A DNA stretch of 64,000 bases from Flammeovirga sp. SJP92 (GTDB lineage Bacteria > Bacteroidota > Bacteroidia > Cytophagales > Flammeovirgaceae), in NCBI RefSeq assembly GCF_001583495.1, contig NZ_LQAQ01000015.1, positions 248,001 to 312,000 of the forward strand, written 5' to 3'. The position numbers and the translations under genes were made by a program. Position 1 is the first letter of the stretch, and every line of letters begins with the position of its first letter. Below the pieces are notes generated by a model. It saw nothing but the letters and a program-made list of their open reading frames with translations, searched no databases and had not been told where the DNA came from. Shown piece after piece: positions 1-8,550 of this stretch.

Positions 1-87
1 ACCAAAGACCCTATGGTAAAAGAAGCTAAAAAGATCATTCAGCAAGGAGTTGCTACAGAAGCTAAGGACCTAAAGGTTAAAGGTTGA
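1..87 (+). CDS. C-terminal end of an unidentified protein
   Basis: Frame 1 is open from the left edge to a TGA at 85-87 and gives 28 residues ending in KDLKVKG. The piece is lysine-rich and hydrophilic, with no motif I can recognise. It lies 43 bases before the next gene on the same strand, which fits the tail of a real gene, but the identity must come from the sequence to the left. The frame is a reasonable guess, not proven. Confidence 0.5.
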   Translation, partial: TKDPMVKEAKKIIQQGVATEAKDLKVKG

Positions 88-130
88 AAGTAGTCAATTC
101 AGTACCCAATTAACTACTCTTATTATCCTT

Positions 131-2080
131 ATGAAGCTAAAACAAATCAAATTACTATCCAATCAAGATGCTCAGACTAGTTTGTTTCTCGCCTCGAAAA
201 TTGGAGAGGGACAAAACTTCAAAGAAAGTCTTGATTTGTTCTTTGATGCTTATTCTACGATATTAAATCAATTCAATGTCTCTTTATTTTTCAAGAAAGA
301 AGAACATCATGTAACTCTCAACCCTCCTTTTATTCAAAATTTTGGGTTAGCGTACACGTACACAAATCACAACTACTATCCCCCACATGTCTATTTTATT
401 GAAAACTTTTTAAGTCTGGATCAATCAAATCATGTGTTTGAAAAAGGGGACAAGTCGTTTTATATTTCAAAAATTGGGGATCAGGGCATTATGGTCATCC
501 AATCTCAGAAAACTAATTTTGGTTTTGACAGTATCTATGGATTGAATTCTACAATTGATCTTCTTTCAAAATGTTTGATCAATACACTGAAACTGGAAAG
601 GTTACAAACCTTTTCTACGTCAAAACATAATATTCAAAGCCCCTATCCTACTTTACGTTTTGACAAAGAAGCTAATATTCTTTTCCTAAATCATTCTGCA
701 AAGAAAATTCAAACACACTTTGAAGAATTAAAATGGGTCTATGCTGATATGTTTAAAGAATGCCTTTCAGCATATCAAACAAAAGAATATGAACAAATTA
801 TTCTAGATACTCCTTATTCTATAACTATAAAACCTTTACCTGAGCAAAATGTAGTTTATGTTTACGCTATTGATATTTCCACACGAAAAAATATAGAAAA
901 CAAGCTTAAGGAGGAAAAGGAAAAAGCAGAAAAGTCAGCACAACAAAAAATGGAGTTTCTCTCGACAATGAGCCATGAAATCAGAACTCCTATGAACTCT
1001 ATTATTGGCTCTATCAACCTTTTAATTGATACACAACTTAATCCGTATCAATCTAAAAAACTAGAAATGATGCGATTTGCTGCTGACAATTTACTGCGTC
1101 TAATCAATGAGATTTTAGATTTCAATAAACTTGAAGCCAATAAAGTAAGTCTTGAAAAGATTCGTTTTTCAATGGCTGACACGATGGAACACTTGTTTAT
1201 GATGTATGCACTTCAAGCTGAAAATAAAAATATTGGATATGAGTTAAAGACTACTTCTCTGCCCAAAAATTTTGTAATGGGAGACCCTACGCGACTGTCA
1301 CAAATCTTGTTGAATTTAATTTCCAATGCCATTAAATTTACTGAAGAAGGTGCAGTATCTTTTGATGTTGTTTGTACTTATCAAGATGAAAAATCAGTTG
1401 TTTATCAATTTATTATCAAAGATTCAGGTATTGGCATTTCTCAAGATCGCATTGATTCTATCTTTGAAGCCTTTACGCAAGCGGACACAAGTACAACAAG
1501 AAAGTTTGGAGGTACAGGATTAGGATTAAATATCACCAAGAAACTCGTTGACTTACTAGATGGACAGTTACTTTTAGAAAGTACAGAAGGAATAGGCAGT
1601 ACTTTTAAAGTTAGTCTCCCTTTCACTATTGCCGAAAATCAAGAATCAGACAAGAAAAAGGATAACTTCCAAATTGTAGATGGCAATTTAAAAGGAAAGA
1701 AAGTTTTGTTGGTGGATGACAACGAGTTCAACATTCTTATTGCATCTGAGTTTTTGAATAGATGGGAAGCGGAATATATTACCGCCAAAAATGGGGAAGA
1801 TGCTATTATTAAACTTCACGACGAAGAGAAAAGTATTGATATCATTCTGATGGATTTGCAAATGCCCGTCATGAATGGGTATGAAGCCACTAAAATCATA
1901 AGAGAAAAAAGAGACGATTATTACCAAAACCTTCCTATAGTGGCATTGAGTGCAGATGTGGCAAGCGAAAATATTACTGAAATTGAACGGAAAGGTTTTA
2001 ATGGATTTGCCTCAAAACCTTTTGACCCCGAAACACTTCTTTCTAAATTGCTCACCCTAATTGAAAAAAAATCTTACTAA
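131..2080 (+). CDS. Hybrid sensor histidine kinase with receiver domain
   Basis: A 649-residue hybrid two-component kinase. Residues 1-160 form an unrecognised N-terminal region, 165-255 look PAS-like, and a short charged coiled coil follows at about 255-275. The HisKA domain carries the H-box FLSTMSHEIRTPMNSI with phospho-acceptor His282. The HATPase domain (about 385-500) shows the N-box LNLISNAIKFT and glycine boxes DSGIGI and GGTGLGL. A receiver domain (about 525-640) has Asp575 in LMDLQMPVMNGYEA. No membrane segment or signal peptide is visible, so the protein is probably cytoplasmic. No output regulator is adjacent, so the phosphate may pass to a separate Hpt protein or stay local. The signal is unknown. 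Confidence 0.9.
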   Translation: MKLKQIKLLSNQDAQTSLFLASKIGEGQNFKESLDLFFDAYSTILNQFNVSLFFKKEEHHVTLNPPFIQNFGLAYTYTNHNYYPPHVYFIENFLSLDQSNHVFEKGDKSFYISKIGDQGIMVIQSQKTNFGFDSIYGLNSTIDLLSKCLINTLKLERLQTFSTSKHNIQSPYPTLRFDKEANILFLNHSAKKIQTHFEELKWVYADMFKECLSAYQTKEYEQIILDTPYSITIKPLPEQNVVYVYAIDISTRKNIENKLKEEKEKAEKSAQQKMEFLSTMSHEIRTPMNSIIGSINLLIDTQLNPYQSKKLEMMRFAADNLLRLINEILDFNKLEANKVSLEKIRFSMADTMEHLFMMYALQAENKNIGYELKTTSLPKNFVMGDPTRLSQILLNLISNAIKFTEEGAVSFDVVCTYQDEKSVVYQFIIKDSGIGISQDRIDSIFEAFTQADTSTTRKFGGTGLGLNITKKLVDLLDGQLLLESTEGIGSTFKVSLPFTIAENQESDKKKDNFQIVDGNLKGKKVLLVDDNEFNILIASEFLNRWEAEYITAKNGEDAIIKLHDEEKSIDIILMDLQMPVMNGYEATKIIREKRDDYYQNLPIVALSADVASENITEIERKGFNGFASKPFDPETLLSKLLTLIEKKSY

Positions 2081-2126
2081 AAGATTAAAAAAAGGTTACA
2101 TCATAAGTGATTCTAAGATTTAAGGG

Positions 2127-2134
2127 TATTTTTG
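2127..2134 (+). promoter_or_regulatory. Bacteroidota-type -7 box, probable promoter of the UPF0104 gene
   Basis: TATTTTTG matches the TAnnTTTG -7 element used by the primary sigma factor of Bacteroidota. It lies 89 bases before the downstream ATG. No clear -33 TTTG is seen. In this AT-rich DNA such a match can arise by chance. Confidence 0.35.
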
Positions 2135-2222
2135 TGTGTTGACTTCGCCAAGTAAATGTGTATATGCGATTGAGTCATCGAGACGTTGATTTTTTAAAAG
2201 AGCAAAAGGAGAAACAAACACT

Positions 2223-3299
2223 ATGGATACCCAACAGCAAAAAATGCTAAAAAATCTTAGTCCAACTAGGATTGTACTACCTATTTTGGTAGGTCTAGGG
2301 GTTTTATTTTATATGATATTGACAGATGACAACATAAATGCAGATGTCATTAAAAATAATCTTTCACAAATGGATATATGGTGGGTGATCGCCTCCTTTA
2401 TCGTCTTATTTGCGAGAGATTTTGGGTACATGTCAAGAATACGAGCATTAACTGACAATAAATTAAATTGGAATTCAAGTTTCTTTGTAATCATGTTATG
2501 GGAATTTGCATCAGCGGTAACTCCTTCAGTAGTTGGAGGCACAACGGTTGCTGTATTCATCATGAATAAAGAAAAAATTCCATTTGGTAAAGCGTTGAGT
2601 TTTGTAATGCTTACAGCCATTCTAGACAATTTATTTTTTGTATTTGCCTCATTATTAGTCATTGCTCTTTTTCCAGGAAGTATTTTCCCTGTAAATAATT
2701 ATACTACAGAGATTCTTGGCTTTACTTTAGGTTTAAAACAAATCTTTGTTGTCAGTGTATCCTTGATTACTCTATACACACTTTTCATGGCTTGGGGGTT
2801 ATTCATTGGCCCTAAATCTTTCAAAAAATTCCTATGGAAAATTACTTCCACTCGATTTACAAAAAGATGGAGACGAGGAGCTGTAAAAAGTGGTAACGAA
2901 ATGATTGTTGCCTCTAGGGAACTTAGAGGACATCCTTTAAGCTATTGGGTTAAAGTAATTTTTTCGACAATATTCATCTGGTCTGCTAGATATGCTATGT
3001 TGAATTGCCTCATCAACGCCTTCTTACATATCGACCTTATTGGATTAAGTCATCAAGATTTCTTAGATCAGTGTTTGATTTTCGGTAGACAGGTAATTAT
3101 GTGGATTGTCATGCTGATTTCACCTACTCCAGGTAGTGCAGGGACGGCAGAATTTTTCTTTGGAGAATTTTTTAAAGAATTCTTCAATGATGGCGGTATT
3201 GTTCTAATAGTTGCTCTTTTCTGGAGGTTATTTACTTATTATGCCTATTTAGGAATAGGAGCCATAGTACTACCAAGATGGATCACAAAGAGATTTTAA
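2223..3299 (+). CDS. UPF0104 / LPG-synthase transmembrane-domain protein
   Basis: A 358-residue inner-membrane protein with about eight hydrophobic segments, of the flippase-like domain family found in the MprF N-terminal part and in YbhN/AglD-like proteins. Typical features are the segment SAVTPSVVGGTTVAVF near residue 98 and the C-terminal SPTPGSAGTAEFFF motif near 300, characteristic of this family. Members are linked to lipid or lipid-linked sugar transfer, but there is no aminoacyl-transferase domain here, so the substrate is unknown. The start is supported by AAGGAG at 2206-2211. A strong terminator follows at 3343-3373, so this is a single-gene unit. Confidence 0.82.
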   Translation: MDTQQQKMLKNLSPTRIVLPILVGLGVLFYMILTDDNINADVIKNNLSQMDIWWVIASFIVLFARDFGYMSRIRALTDNKLNWNSSFFVIMLWEFASAVTPSVVGGTTVAVFIMNKEKIPFGKALSFVMLTAILDNLFFVFASLLVIALFPGSIFPVNNYTTEILGFTLGLKQIFVVSVSLITLYTLFMAWGLFIGPKSFKKFLWKITSTRFTKRWRRGAVKSGNEMIVASRELRGHPLSYWVKVIFSTIFIWSARYAMLNCLINAFLHIDLIGLSHQDFLDQCLIFGRQVIMWIVMLISPTPGSAGTAEFFFGEFFKEFFNDGGIVLIVALFWRLFTYYAYLGIGAIVLPRWITKRF

Positions 3300-3342
3300 T
3301 ATAAATGAATGTAATACAGTGAGGTATCACTGCTCTAAACTA

Positions 3343-3373
3343 AAAAGTGGAACCGAAAACCGGTTCCACTTTT
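3343..3373 (+). terminator. Intrinsic terminator after the UPF0104 gene
   Basis: A perfect 13-bp stem (left arm 3343-3355, right arm 3361-3373) with a 5-base loop, ending in a T run. It lies 43 bases after the stop codon at 3299. Confidence 0.85.
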
Positions 3374-3635
3374 CATTTAATGATTATGATAAAAAAATTA
3401 GGTCTAACAGGAAATAGCTTCTGCTAAGTATATTTCAAAATTATCCTATTATTTCTTGTAGTACAATTCACATTGCCCAATCTATTACTCAAGTAATATC
3501 TGCTCAGAAAAAGAACAAAAACATTAGAAATCAGTTTATAAACAAAAAATTCACTTTCATTTCAGAAATACTTTATCGTAAAATTTACTTTCTAGTAACA
3601 TTCTTACGAAATTTGTACCCCGAACTTGAGATAGA
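3374..3635. other. Intergenic leader before the YgiQ gene
   Basis: Together with the terminator this makes a 336-base gap. The remainder is AT-rich with no ORF, no clear hairpin and no exact TAnnTTTG box. It must hold the promoter of the radical SAM gene, but I cannot place it. Confidence 0.4.
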
Positions 3636-5648
3636 ATGATTAGAAGAGAGAATAAATTATCTGATTGGTTACCAATCACTAAAAAAGAAATGGCATTAAG
3701 AGGGTGGGATAGCCTGGATGTCATTATTATATCAGGAGATGCATATGTTGATCACCCTTCATTTGGAGCTGCTGTAATTGCTAGGCTTGTTGAATCTGAA
3801 GGACTGAAAGTAGGAATCATACCTCAACCCAACTGGAAAGGAGACTTGAGCGACTTTAAACAGTTAGGAAAACCAAATCTATTTTTTGGTGTGACTGGTG
3901 GCTGTATGGATTCAATGGTAAATCACTATACTGCAGCAAAAAGAAGACGCTCCAATGATGCGTACACCGCAGGAGGTGAATCTGGTCAACGACCTGATTA
4001 TGCAACAATAGTTTATTCAAAGGTATTAAAAGAACTGTATCCAGATGTTCCAGTTCTTATTGGTGGAATTGAGGCTTCTCTACGAAGAGTTACACATTAT
4101 GATTACTGGTCTGACAAACTAAAACCTTCTATTCTTGAAGAATCAGAAGCTGATATTTTAGTTTATGGTATGGGAGAACAACCTTTAAGGCAAATCATCA
4201 AGCTTGTAAAAAAGGGCGTGCCAATGCGTTCGTTGAAAACAATTCAACAAACAGCCATCTTACAACCTGTTGAAGAGGATCTTCCTAAAGGTGTACACTG
4301 GAATACAATTGACCTTCACTCTCATGAAGAATGTCAAGAAGATAAAATTAAGTTTGCTTCGAATTTCAAACACATTGAGAGAGAATCAAATAAGCAATAT
4401 GCTGACCGTTTAACTCAAGTTATTGGTGAAAACAGATTGATAATCAATCCTCCTTATAAAACAATGAAGGAGAAGGAGATAGATGCTTCATTTGATTTAC
4501 CTTATACTCGTTTACCACATCCAAAATATAACAACCAAGGTGCAATCCCTGCTTTTGACATGATCAAATTCTCGATCAATATGCATAGAGGTTGTTTTGG
4601 TGGCTGTTCATTCTGTACAATTTCGGCACATCAAGGAAAAATGATTGCAAGCCGTTCAGAGTCTTCTATTTTAAAAGAGATTGACAAAGTAGCAACGATG
4701 CCTGACTTCAAAGGCTATCTGAGTGACCTTGGTGGACCAAGTGCTAATATGTACAAAATGAAAGGTAAAGTACAGTCAATTTGTGATAAATGTGTAAGTC
4801 CGTCGTGTATACACCCTGTAGTATGTGACAACTTAGATTCTTCACATAAAGCGATGACTCAACTTTACAGAAAAGTAGATAAACACCCTGAAATCAAAAA
4901 AGCATTTGTGAGCAGTGGTATCAGATATGATCTTTTAGTCAGTGATTATAATAAATCTGATGAGACGAAAAGTTTACATGAATATATGGAGCAAGTAGTC
5001 ACAAGACATATTCCAGGTAGATTAAAAGTTGCACCTGAACATACTTCTGACCCTGTATTGAGAATTATGAGAAAGCCTTCTTTTAAGCATTTCCATACTT
5101 TCAAAAAGAAGTTTGATCAGATCAACAAAAAGCACGGATTAAAACAACCTTTGATTCCTTATTTTATATCAAGTCACCCTGGCTGTGAGATGAAAGATAT
5201 GGCTAATCTTGCTTTGGAGACTAAAGAAATGGGCTTCCAATTGGAACAAGTTCAGGACTTCACTCCTACTCCAATGACTGTTGCAACGGTAATTTATTAT
5301 TCAGGAGTGCATCCTTATACTTTAAAACCTGTTGATACAGTAAAGGACCCAAGAAAGAAAAAGGATCAGAATAAATTCTTCTTCTGGTACAAAAAAGAAA
5401 ATCAATCTTGGATCAGAGAAACGCTCCGTAAAAGTGGCAATTCTAAAATGGCAGAGGATTTATTGAAGTACCATGCTAAAGCCAAGAGGGATGAACGTGA
5501 AGCAAGGATAAATACCACATCAGGCTCCAAACCTAAAAGAGCAGGCAGTGGTTCAACTTCACATCATAAAGGAAAAACAACCTCTTCTAAAGAGATGAAA
5601 ATGGGACAATCTAAAGCTTCTAATAGAAGAAAAAAGAAAAGAAGATAA
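3636..5648 (+). CDS. YgiQ family radical SAM protein
   Basis: A 670-residue member of the YgiQ/UPF0313 radical SAM family. The N-terminal part (about 1-300) has the family sequences SGDAYVDHPSFG and LIGGIEASLRR. The radical SAM centre has C320, C324 and C327 in RGCFGGCSFC, the CxxxCxxC motif that holds a 4Fe-4S cluster and binds SAM. The C-terminal region (about 600-670) is a lysine/serine-rich basic tail, typical of the family and possibly nucleic-acid binding. Extra cysteines at about 383-400 (CDKCVSPSC) may bind a second cluster. The family's reaction is not established. The gene stands alone and ends at a bidirectional terminator. Confidence 0.92.
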   Translation: MIRRENKLSDWLPITKKEMALRGWDSLDVIIISGDAYVDHPSFGAAVIARLVESEGLKVGIIPQPNWKGDLSDFKQLGKPNLFFGVTGGCMDSMVNHYTAAKRRRSNDAYTAGGESGQRPDYATIVYSKVLKELYPDVPVLIGGIEASLRRVTHYDYWSDKLKPSILEESEADILVYGMGEQPLRQIIKLVKKGVPMRSLKTIQQTAILQPVEEDLPKGVHWNTIDLHSHEECQEDKIKFASNFKHIERESNKQYADRLTQVIGENRLIINPPYKTMKEKEIDASFDLPYTRLPHPKYNNQGAIPAFDMIKFSINMHRGCFGGCSFCTISAHQGKMIASRSESSILKEIDKVATMPDFKGYLSDLGGPSANMYKMKGKVQSICDKCVSPSCIHPVVCDNLDSSHKAMTQLYRKVDKHPEIKKAFVSSGIRYDLLVSDYNKSDETKSLHEYMEQVVTRHIPGRLKVAPEHTSDPVLRIMRKPSFKHFHTFKKKFDQINKKHGLKQPLIPYFISSHPGCEMKDMANLALETKEMGFQLEQVQDFTPTPMTVATVIYYSGVHPYTLKPVDTVKDPRKKKDQNKFFFWYKKENQSWIRETLRKSGNSKMAEDLLKYHAKAKRDEREARINTTSGSKPKRAGSGSTSHHKGKTTSSKEMKMGQSKASNRRKKKRR

Positions 5649-5706
5649 ATTGAACTATTCTACTACAATACAAATCCAGTAGAATACATTTCAAGTAGAC
5701 ATAAAA

Positions 5707-5742
5707 AAACACCTCACTGATAATTGATTCAATGAGGTGTTT
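5707..5742. terminator. Bidirectional terminator between convergent genes
   Basis: A 10-bp stem (AAACACCTCA at 5707-5716 with TGAGGTGTTT at 5733-5742) flanked by A on the left and T on the right, so it can act on both strands. It sits between the stop codons of the converging YgiQ gene and the TonB-domain gene. Confidence 0.8.
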
Positions 5743-5776
5743 ATATTTTAACTATCTATAATTAATTTCTCAACTT

Positions 5777-6172
5777 TTAGTAATTCAAAGAAAAGTTGAA
5801 AGGAACAACCACCCAAGATGGAACAGCCTGAACTTCACCTGTAATTGTATTAGTCACTAAAGTTGGCTCAAATTCTAATTTCATAATTGCCTCTTCTACA
5901 GATGCTGCAAGCATTTCACTTCCTTTGATCACTTTGTAATTTGTTACCTCGCCTTCAGCATTTACATAAGCCTTAATTTTCACCTGACCTTCAATACCCA
6001 TGTCTTTTCCCATTTTTGGGTAATTTATCTCTGCTGTTACAGCTTCATAATTCACTACTTTAGCTTGTTGGTAAGTAAATAATGGCTTGTCGTCTTCTGG
6101 ATTATTTGCTACTACATTAATTACTAATCCGAAAATAAATGCTACTGGTAATAATATATTTTTAATATTCAT
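5777..6172 (-). CDS. Small secreted TonB C-terminal domain protein
   Basis: A 131-residue protein with a signal peptide (about 1-22, ending VNVVANN) followed by a TonB C-terminal-type domain (about 45-131): YPKMGKDMGIEGQVKIKAYV, then the NAEGEVTNYKVIKGS strand and a PFNFSL end. It lacks the N-terminal membrane anchor and proline-rich spacer of a true TonB, so it probably does not energise a receptor and may be periplasmic. It is divergent from the BlaI/M56 operon, whose M56 protein ends in the same kind of domain. The two may act together; this is inference. An 11-bp inverted repeat lies just upstream. Confidence 0.75.
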   Translation of the reverse strand: MNIKNILLPVAFIFGLVINVVANNPEDDKPLFTYQQAKVVNYEAVTAEINYPKMGKDMGIEGQVKIKAYVNAEGEVTNYKVIKGSEMLAASVEEAIMKLEFEPTLVTNTITGEVQAVPSWVVVPFNFSLNY

Positions 6173-6198
6173 GACTTTACTTTTTTAGATTTAAAAAT

Positions 6199-6228
6199 CA
6201 TTAATGTTACTTTTGATTAACATTAATG
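6199..6228 (-). promoter_or_regulatory. Perfect 11-bp inverted repeat upstream of the TonB-domain gene
   Basis: CATTAATGTTA (6199-6209) and TAACATTAATG (6218-6228) form a perfect dyad with an 8-base spacer, 27 bases upstream of the ATG at 6172. It differs from the BlaI-type dyads at 6452-6515. It may be an operator or a leader stem. There is no T run, so a terminator is unlikely. Confidence 0.5.
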
Positions 6229-6451
6229 TAATATAAAGATGATGGATTAAACTGAATAATGTACTAAGTACACTTAAGTTTTTTTGATGATTATCATCAC
6301 ATACAGCATTATAACGCTAGTTTATTGTGTAAAGTTTCACACTCAAATGATAAAAAGGGTAAATATTTCACAAAAAAGAACAACAACTCAAAAACACTCC
6401 AATATTAACTAAATGTTACATATTTAATAATGATGATTAAACTTTAATTCA

Positions 6452-6515
6452 AACTAAATTTTTAGTTTTTAAACTAACTTTTTAGTTGATAAATTTGAAA
6501 ACTAAATTTTTAGTT
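6452..6515 (+). promoter_or_regulatory. Triple dyad operator array of the BlaI/M56 operon
   Basis: Three 16-bp dyads with arms AACTAAA/TTTAGTT and a 2-base centre lie at 6452-6467 (exact), 6472-6487 (one change) and 6500-6515 (exact). BlaI/MecI repressors bind short dyads as dimers and autoregulate, so these are the likely operators for the repressor encoded 42 bases downstream. The sequence differs from the TACA/TGTA core of staphylococcal operators. Confidence 0.75.
6490..6497 (+). promoter_or_regulatory. -7 promoter box of the BlaI/M56 operon
   Basis: TAAATTTG is an exact TAnnTTTG element placed between the second and third operator dyads, 60 bases before the ATG. A repressor bound at the flanking dyads would cover the promoter. 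This arrangement makes the promoter call stronger than a lone motif match. Confidence 0.65.
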
Positions 6516-6556
6516 CATAAATTGCAGACATCAAACAAAATATAAATGCTATCATA

Positions 6557-6934
6557 ATGAAAAAATTAACTACCGCTGAAGAGCAAGTCATGCAAGTATT
6601 ATGGCAACTCAATAAAGCTTTTGTAAAAGAAATAATTGCAGAACTGCCGGAACCAAAGCCTGCTTATAATACAGTATCGACGATCATTAGAATTTTACAA
6701 CAAAAAGAATTTGTGGGACATAATACTTTTGGAAAAAGTCACCAATACTACCCATTGGTCACTAAGGAACAATACTCACATCAATATTTAAAAAGTTTTG
6801 TGGGGCGTTTCTTTAGTGGTTCTTTTGAAAATATGGTTTCCTTCTTTGCAAAAAAGGAAGATGTTGATCTCAACGAACTAGAAGATATGCTAAAAGATAT
6901 TGATCAAGTTAAAAAAGAAGAAAGCGATGATTAG
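6557..6934 (+). CDS. BlaI/MecI/CopY family transcriptional repressor
   Basis: A 125-residue winged-helix repressor of the BlaI/MecI family. It starts with the typical LTTAEEQVMQVLWQL and has the recognition region KPAYNTVSTIIRILQQKEF at about 35-54. In characterised systems the partner M56 membrane protease triggers cleavage or removal of the repressor. The next gene encodes such a partner and overlaps this one by 8 bases, so they are translationally coupled. Three dyads upstream indicate autorepression. The antibiotic or envelope stress that induces it is unknown; no beta-lactamase lies nearby. Confidence 0.92.
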   Translation: MKKLTTAEEQVMQVLWQLNKAFVKEIIAELPEPKPAYNTVSTIIRILQQKEFVGHNTFGKSHQYYPLVTKEQYSHQYLKSFVGRFFSGSFENMVSFFAKKEDVDLNELEDMLKDIDQVKKEESDD

Positions 6935-8444
6935 TTACCTATTATTATCCTCTACAGGGTTATTAGTTTTATCACTATTCTATTTTGTATTTCATAAGAA
7001 TGAAACTTTTTTTCAACAAAATAGAATCACTTTATTATTAGGAGTAACGGTCAGTTTGATTTTTCCTTTGTTCAATATTCTGTCTGATCAGCAACAGATA
7101 ATAATAACAGAGGCATTGCCAACGATTTATTTACCTGAATTGACTATTGGTGATCAAACTAAAATCCAATATTCAGATACCCAATGGACTTGGATTAATA
7201 GTACACTTCTAATTTATGTGGCTATCTTTTCCGTTTTAGCTCTTCGATTTACTATTTCTAATTTTAAACTGTTCCGTTTTATTCAAATTCACAAGAAAAT
7301 ACAATTTAAAGGAAGTACCCTTGTTTATACTGAAGGCAAATATCCAACATTTGCTTACTTGAAATATATTTTCTGGGACAATACAACAAAGCTTACTGAA
7401 ACTGAACAAGAACTGATTCTTCAACACGAAAGAACGCACATAAAAGAACTCCACTCCTTCGATATTTTTCTGATGGAAATCCTCAAGATCATCTTTTGGT
7501 TCCATCCAGCTATATACCTCATTGATGCTGCACTGCGCACGCAGCATGAATACCTTGCCGATCAAAAGGCAAACCAAATGACTAACGATGCATCATACAG
7601 TCAATTAATGATCAGGTCTCTTTTTGAAGATATTTCTTTGAATGTAGGCCACGGTTTTCAATTTTCAACTGTAAAATCCAGAATTAAAATGCTAAAAAAA
7701 GAACGTACAAATCAATGGAAAAGAGTATCGAGTCTCTTCACTTTTTCAATCTTAGTTTCAAGTATTATTTTTCTTCAAGCTTGTGTAAAGGATGAATTCG
7801 ATATTGTAGATTTTGACTCTCAACTGTCTGAAGTATCCACTGAAATTGTTTATGGCTATCAAATTGATGAAAGAACTTATTGGGACGTAAATAATTCATA
7901 TTCAGAAGATTTAAATCCTGATGAAATTCAATCCATCAATGTATTAAAAGGAAATCAAACACCAACTTTCTTCAATGGAAGTGTTCAAGGTGTAATTGTT
8001 GTCAATTTTAAAAATGATTCTCAAGTCTCATTAATTGAAAAAATGAAGAAGCTTCCTTCAACAAAGTTGATATTGACAGTGAATTCAGATTTCACTCCCA
8101 AAGAAAAAATTAACGTATCCAATAATGATGAGGTCTTTGATGAAGCTCAAAACCAAGCTGAATATCCTGGCGGGATGGCCGAATTACAAAAGAAAATTGG
8201 AGAAGTAATGAAGTACCCAAAAGAGGCAAAAGAAAAAGGTATTGAAGGAAAAGTGTTTTTGGAATTTATTATTAATGAAGAAGGAAATGGTCAAGACTTC
8301 AAAATTGCAAAAAGCGTGGATCCGTTACTAGATCAGGAAGTTTTAAGGGTAGCTTCAATTGTAATGAAAGGTTGGACACCTGCTAATAATGATGGTAAAA
8401 TTGTTAAACAAAGATTAATTATGCCAATTTCATTTAAATTATAA
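6927..8444 (+). CDS. M56 family (BlaR1-like) metallopeptidase with TonB C-terminal domain
   Basis: A 505-residue inner-membrane sensor protease. Membrane segments lie at about 3-22, 35-52, 92-110 and 268-285. The zinc motif HERTH (H167, E168, H171) lies in the cytoplasmic loop, with NQHEYLADQ-like context later (HEYLADQKA). Beyond the last membrane segment the periplasmic part has an unrecognised stretch and then a TonB C-terminal-type domain (about 405-505: YPKEAKEKGIEGKVFLEF). BlaR1 instead has a penicillin-binding domain here, so the sensed signal must differ. The ATG at 6927 overlaps the repressor stop region and is preferred over a TTG at 6900. It probably cleaves or activates removal of the upstream repressor. 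Confidence 0.9.
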   Translation: MISYLLLSSTGLLVLSLFYFVFHKNETFFQQNRITLLLGVTVSLIFPLFNILSDQQQIIITEALPTIYLPELTIGDQTKIQYSDTQWTWINSTLLIYVAIFSVLALRFTISNFKLFRFIQIHKKIQFKGSTLVYTEGKYPTFAYLKYIFWDNTTKLTETEQELILQHERTHIKELHSFDIFLMEILKIIFWFHPAIYLIDAALRTQHEYLADQKANQMTNDASYSQLMIRSLFEDISLNVGHGFQFSTVKSRIKMLKKERTNQWKRVSSLFTFSILVSSIIFLQACVKDEFDIVDFDSQLSEVSTEIVYGYQIDERTYWDVNNSYSEDLNPDEIQSINVLKGNQTPTFFNGSVQGVIVVNFKNDSQVSLIEKMKKLPSTKLILTVNSDFTPKEKINVSNNDEVFDEAQNQAEYPGGMAELQKKIGEVMKYPKEAKEKGIEGKVFLEFIINEEGNGQDFKIAKSVDPLLDQEVLRVASIVMKGWTPANNDGKIVKQRLIMPISFKL

Positions 8445-8506
8445 GGCATAGGCAAACTTAGCTTCAAACTATTTTATAGATTGGATCAGAAATCTATTTT
8501 TATTAC

Positions 8507-8533
8507 GCAGAACACCTACCCAAAGTGTTCTGC
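8507..8533 (+). terminator. Terminator between the M56 gene and the LRR gene
   Basis: A perfect 9-bp stem GCAGAACAC (8507-8515) with GTGTTCTGC (8525-8533) followed by TTTTT. It ends only 17 bases before the ATG of the next gene, so it may work as an attenuator for that gene as well as ending the operon. Confidence 0.82.
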
Positions 8534-8550
8534 TTTTTAATATTACAACC

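Noticed and set aside
6900-6926. Upstream TTG start for the M56 peptidase
   Set aside because: Adds a lysine-rich tail before the first membrane helix; the ATG at 6927 overlapping the repressor stop is a better coupled start.
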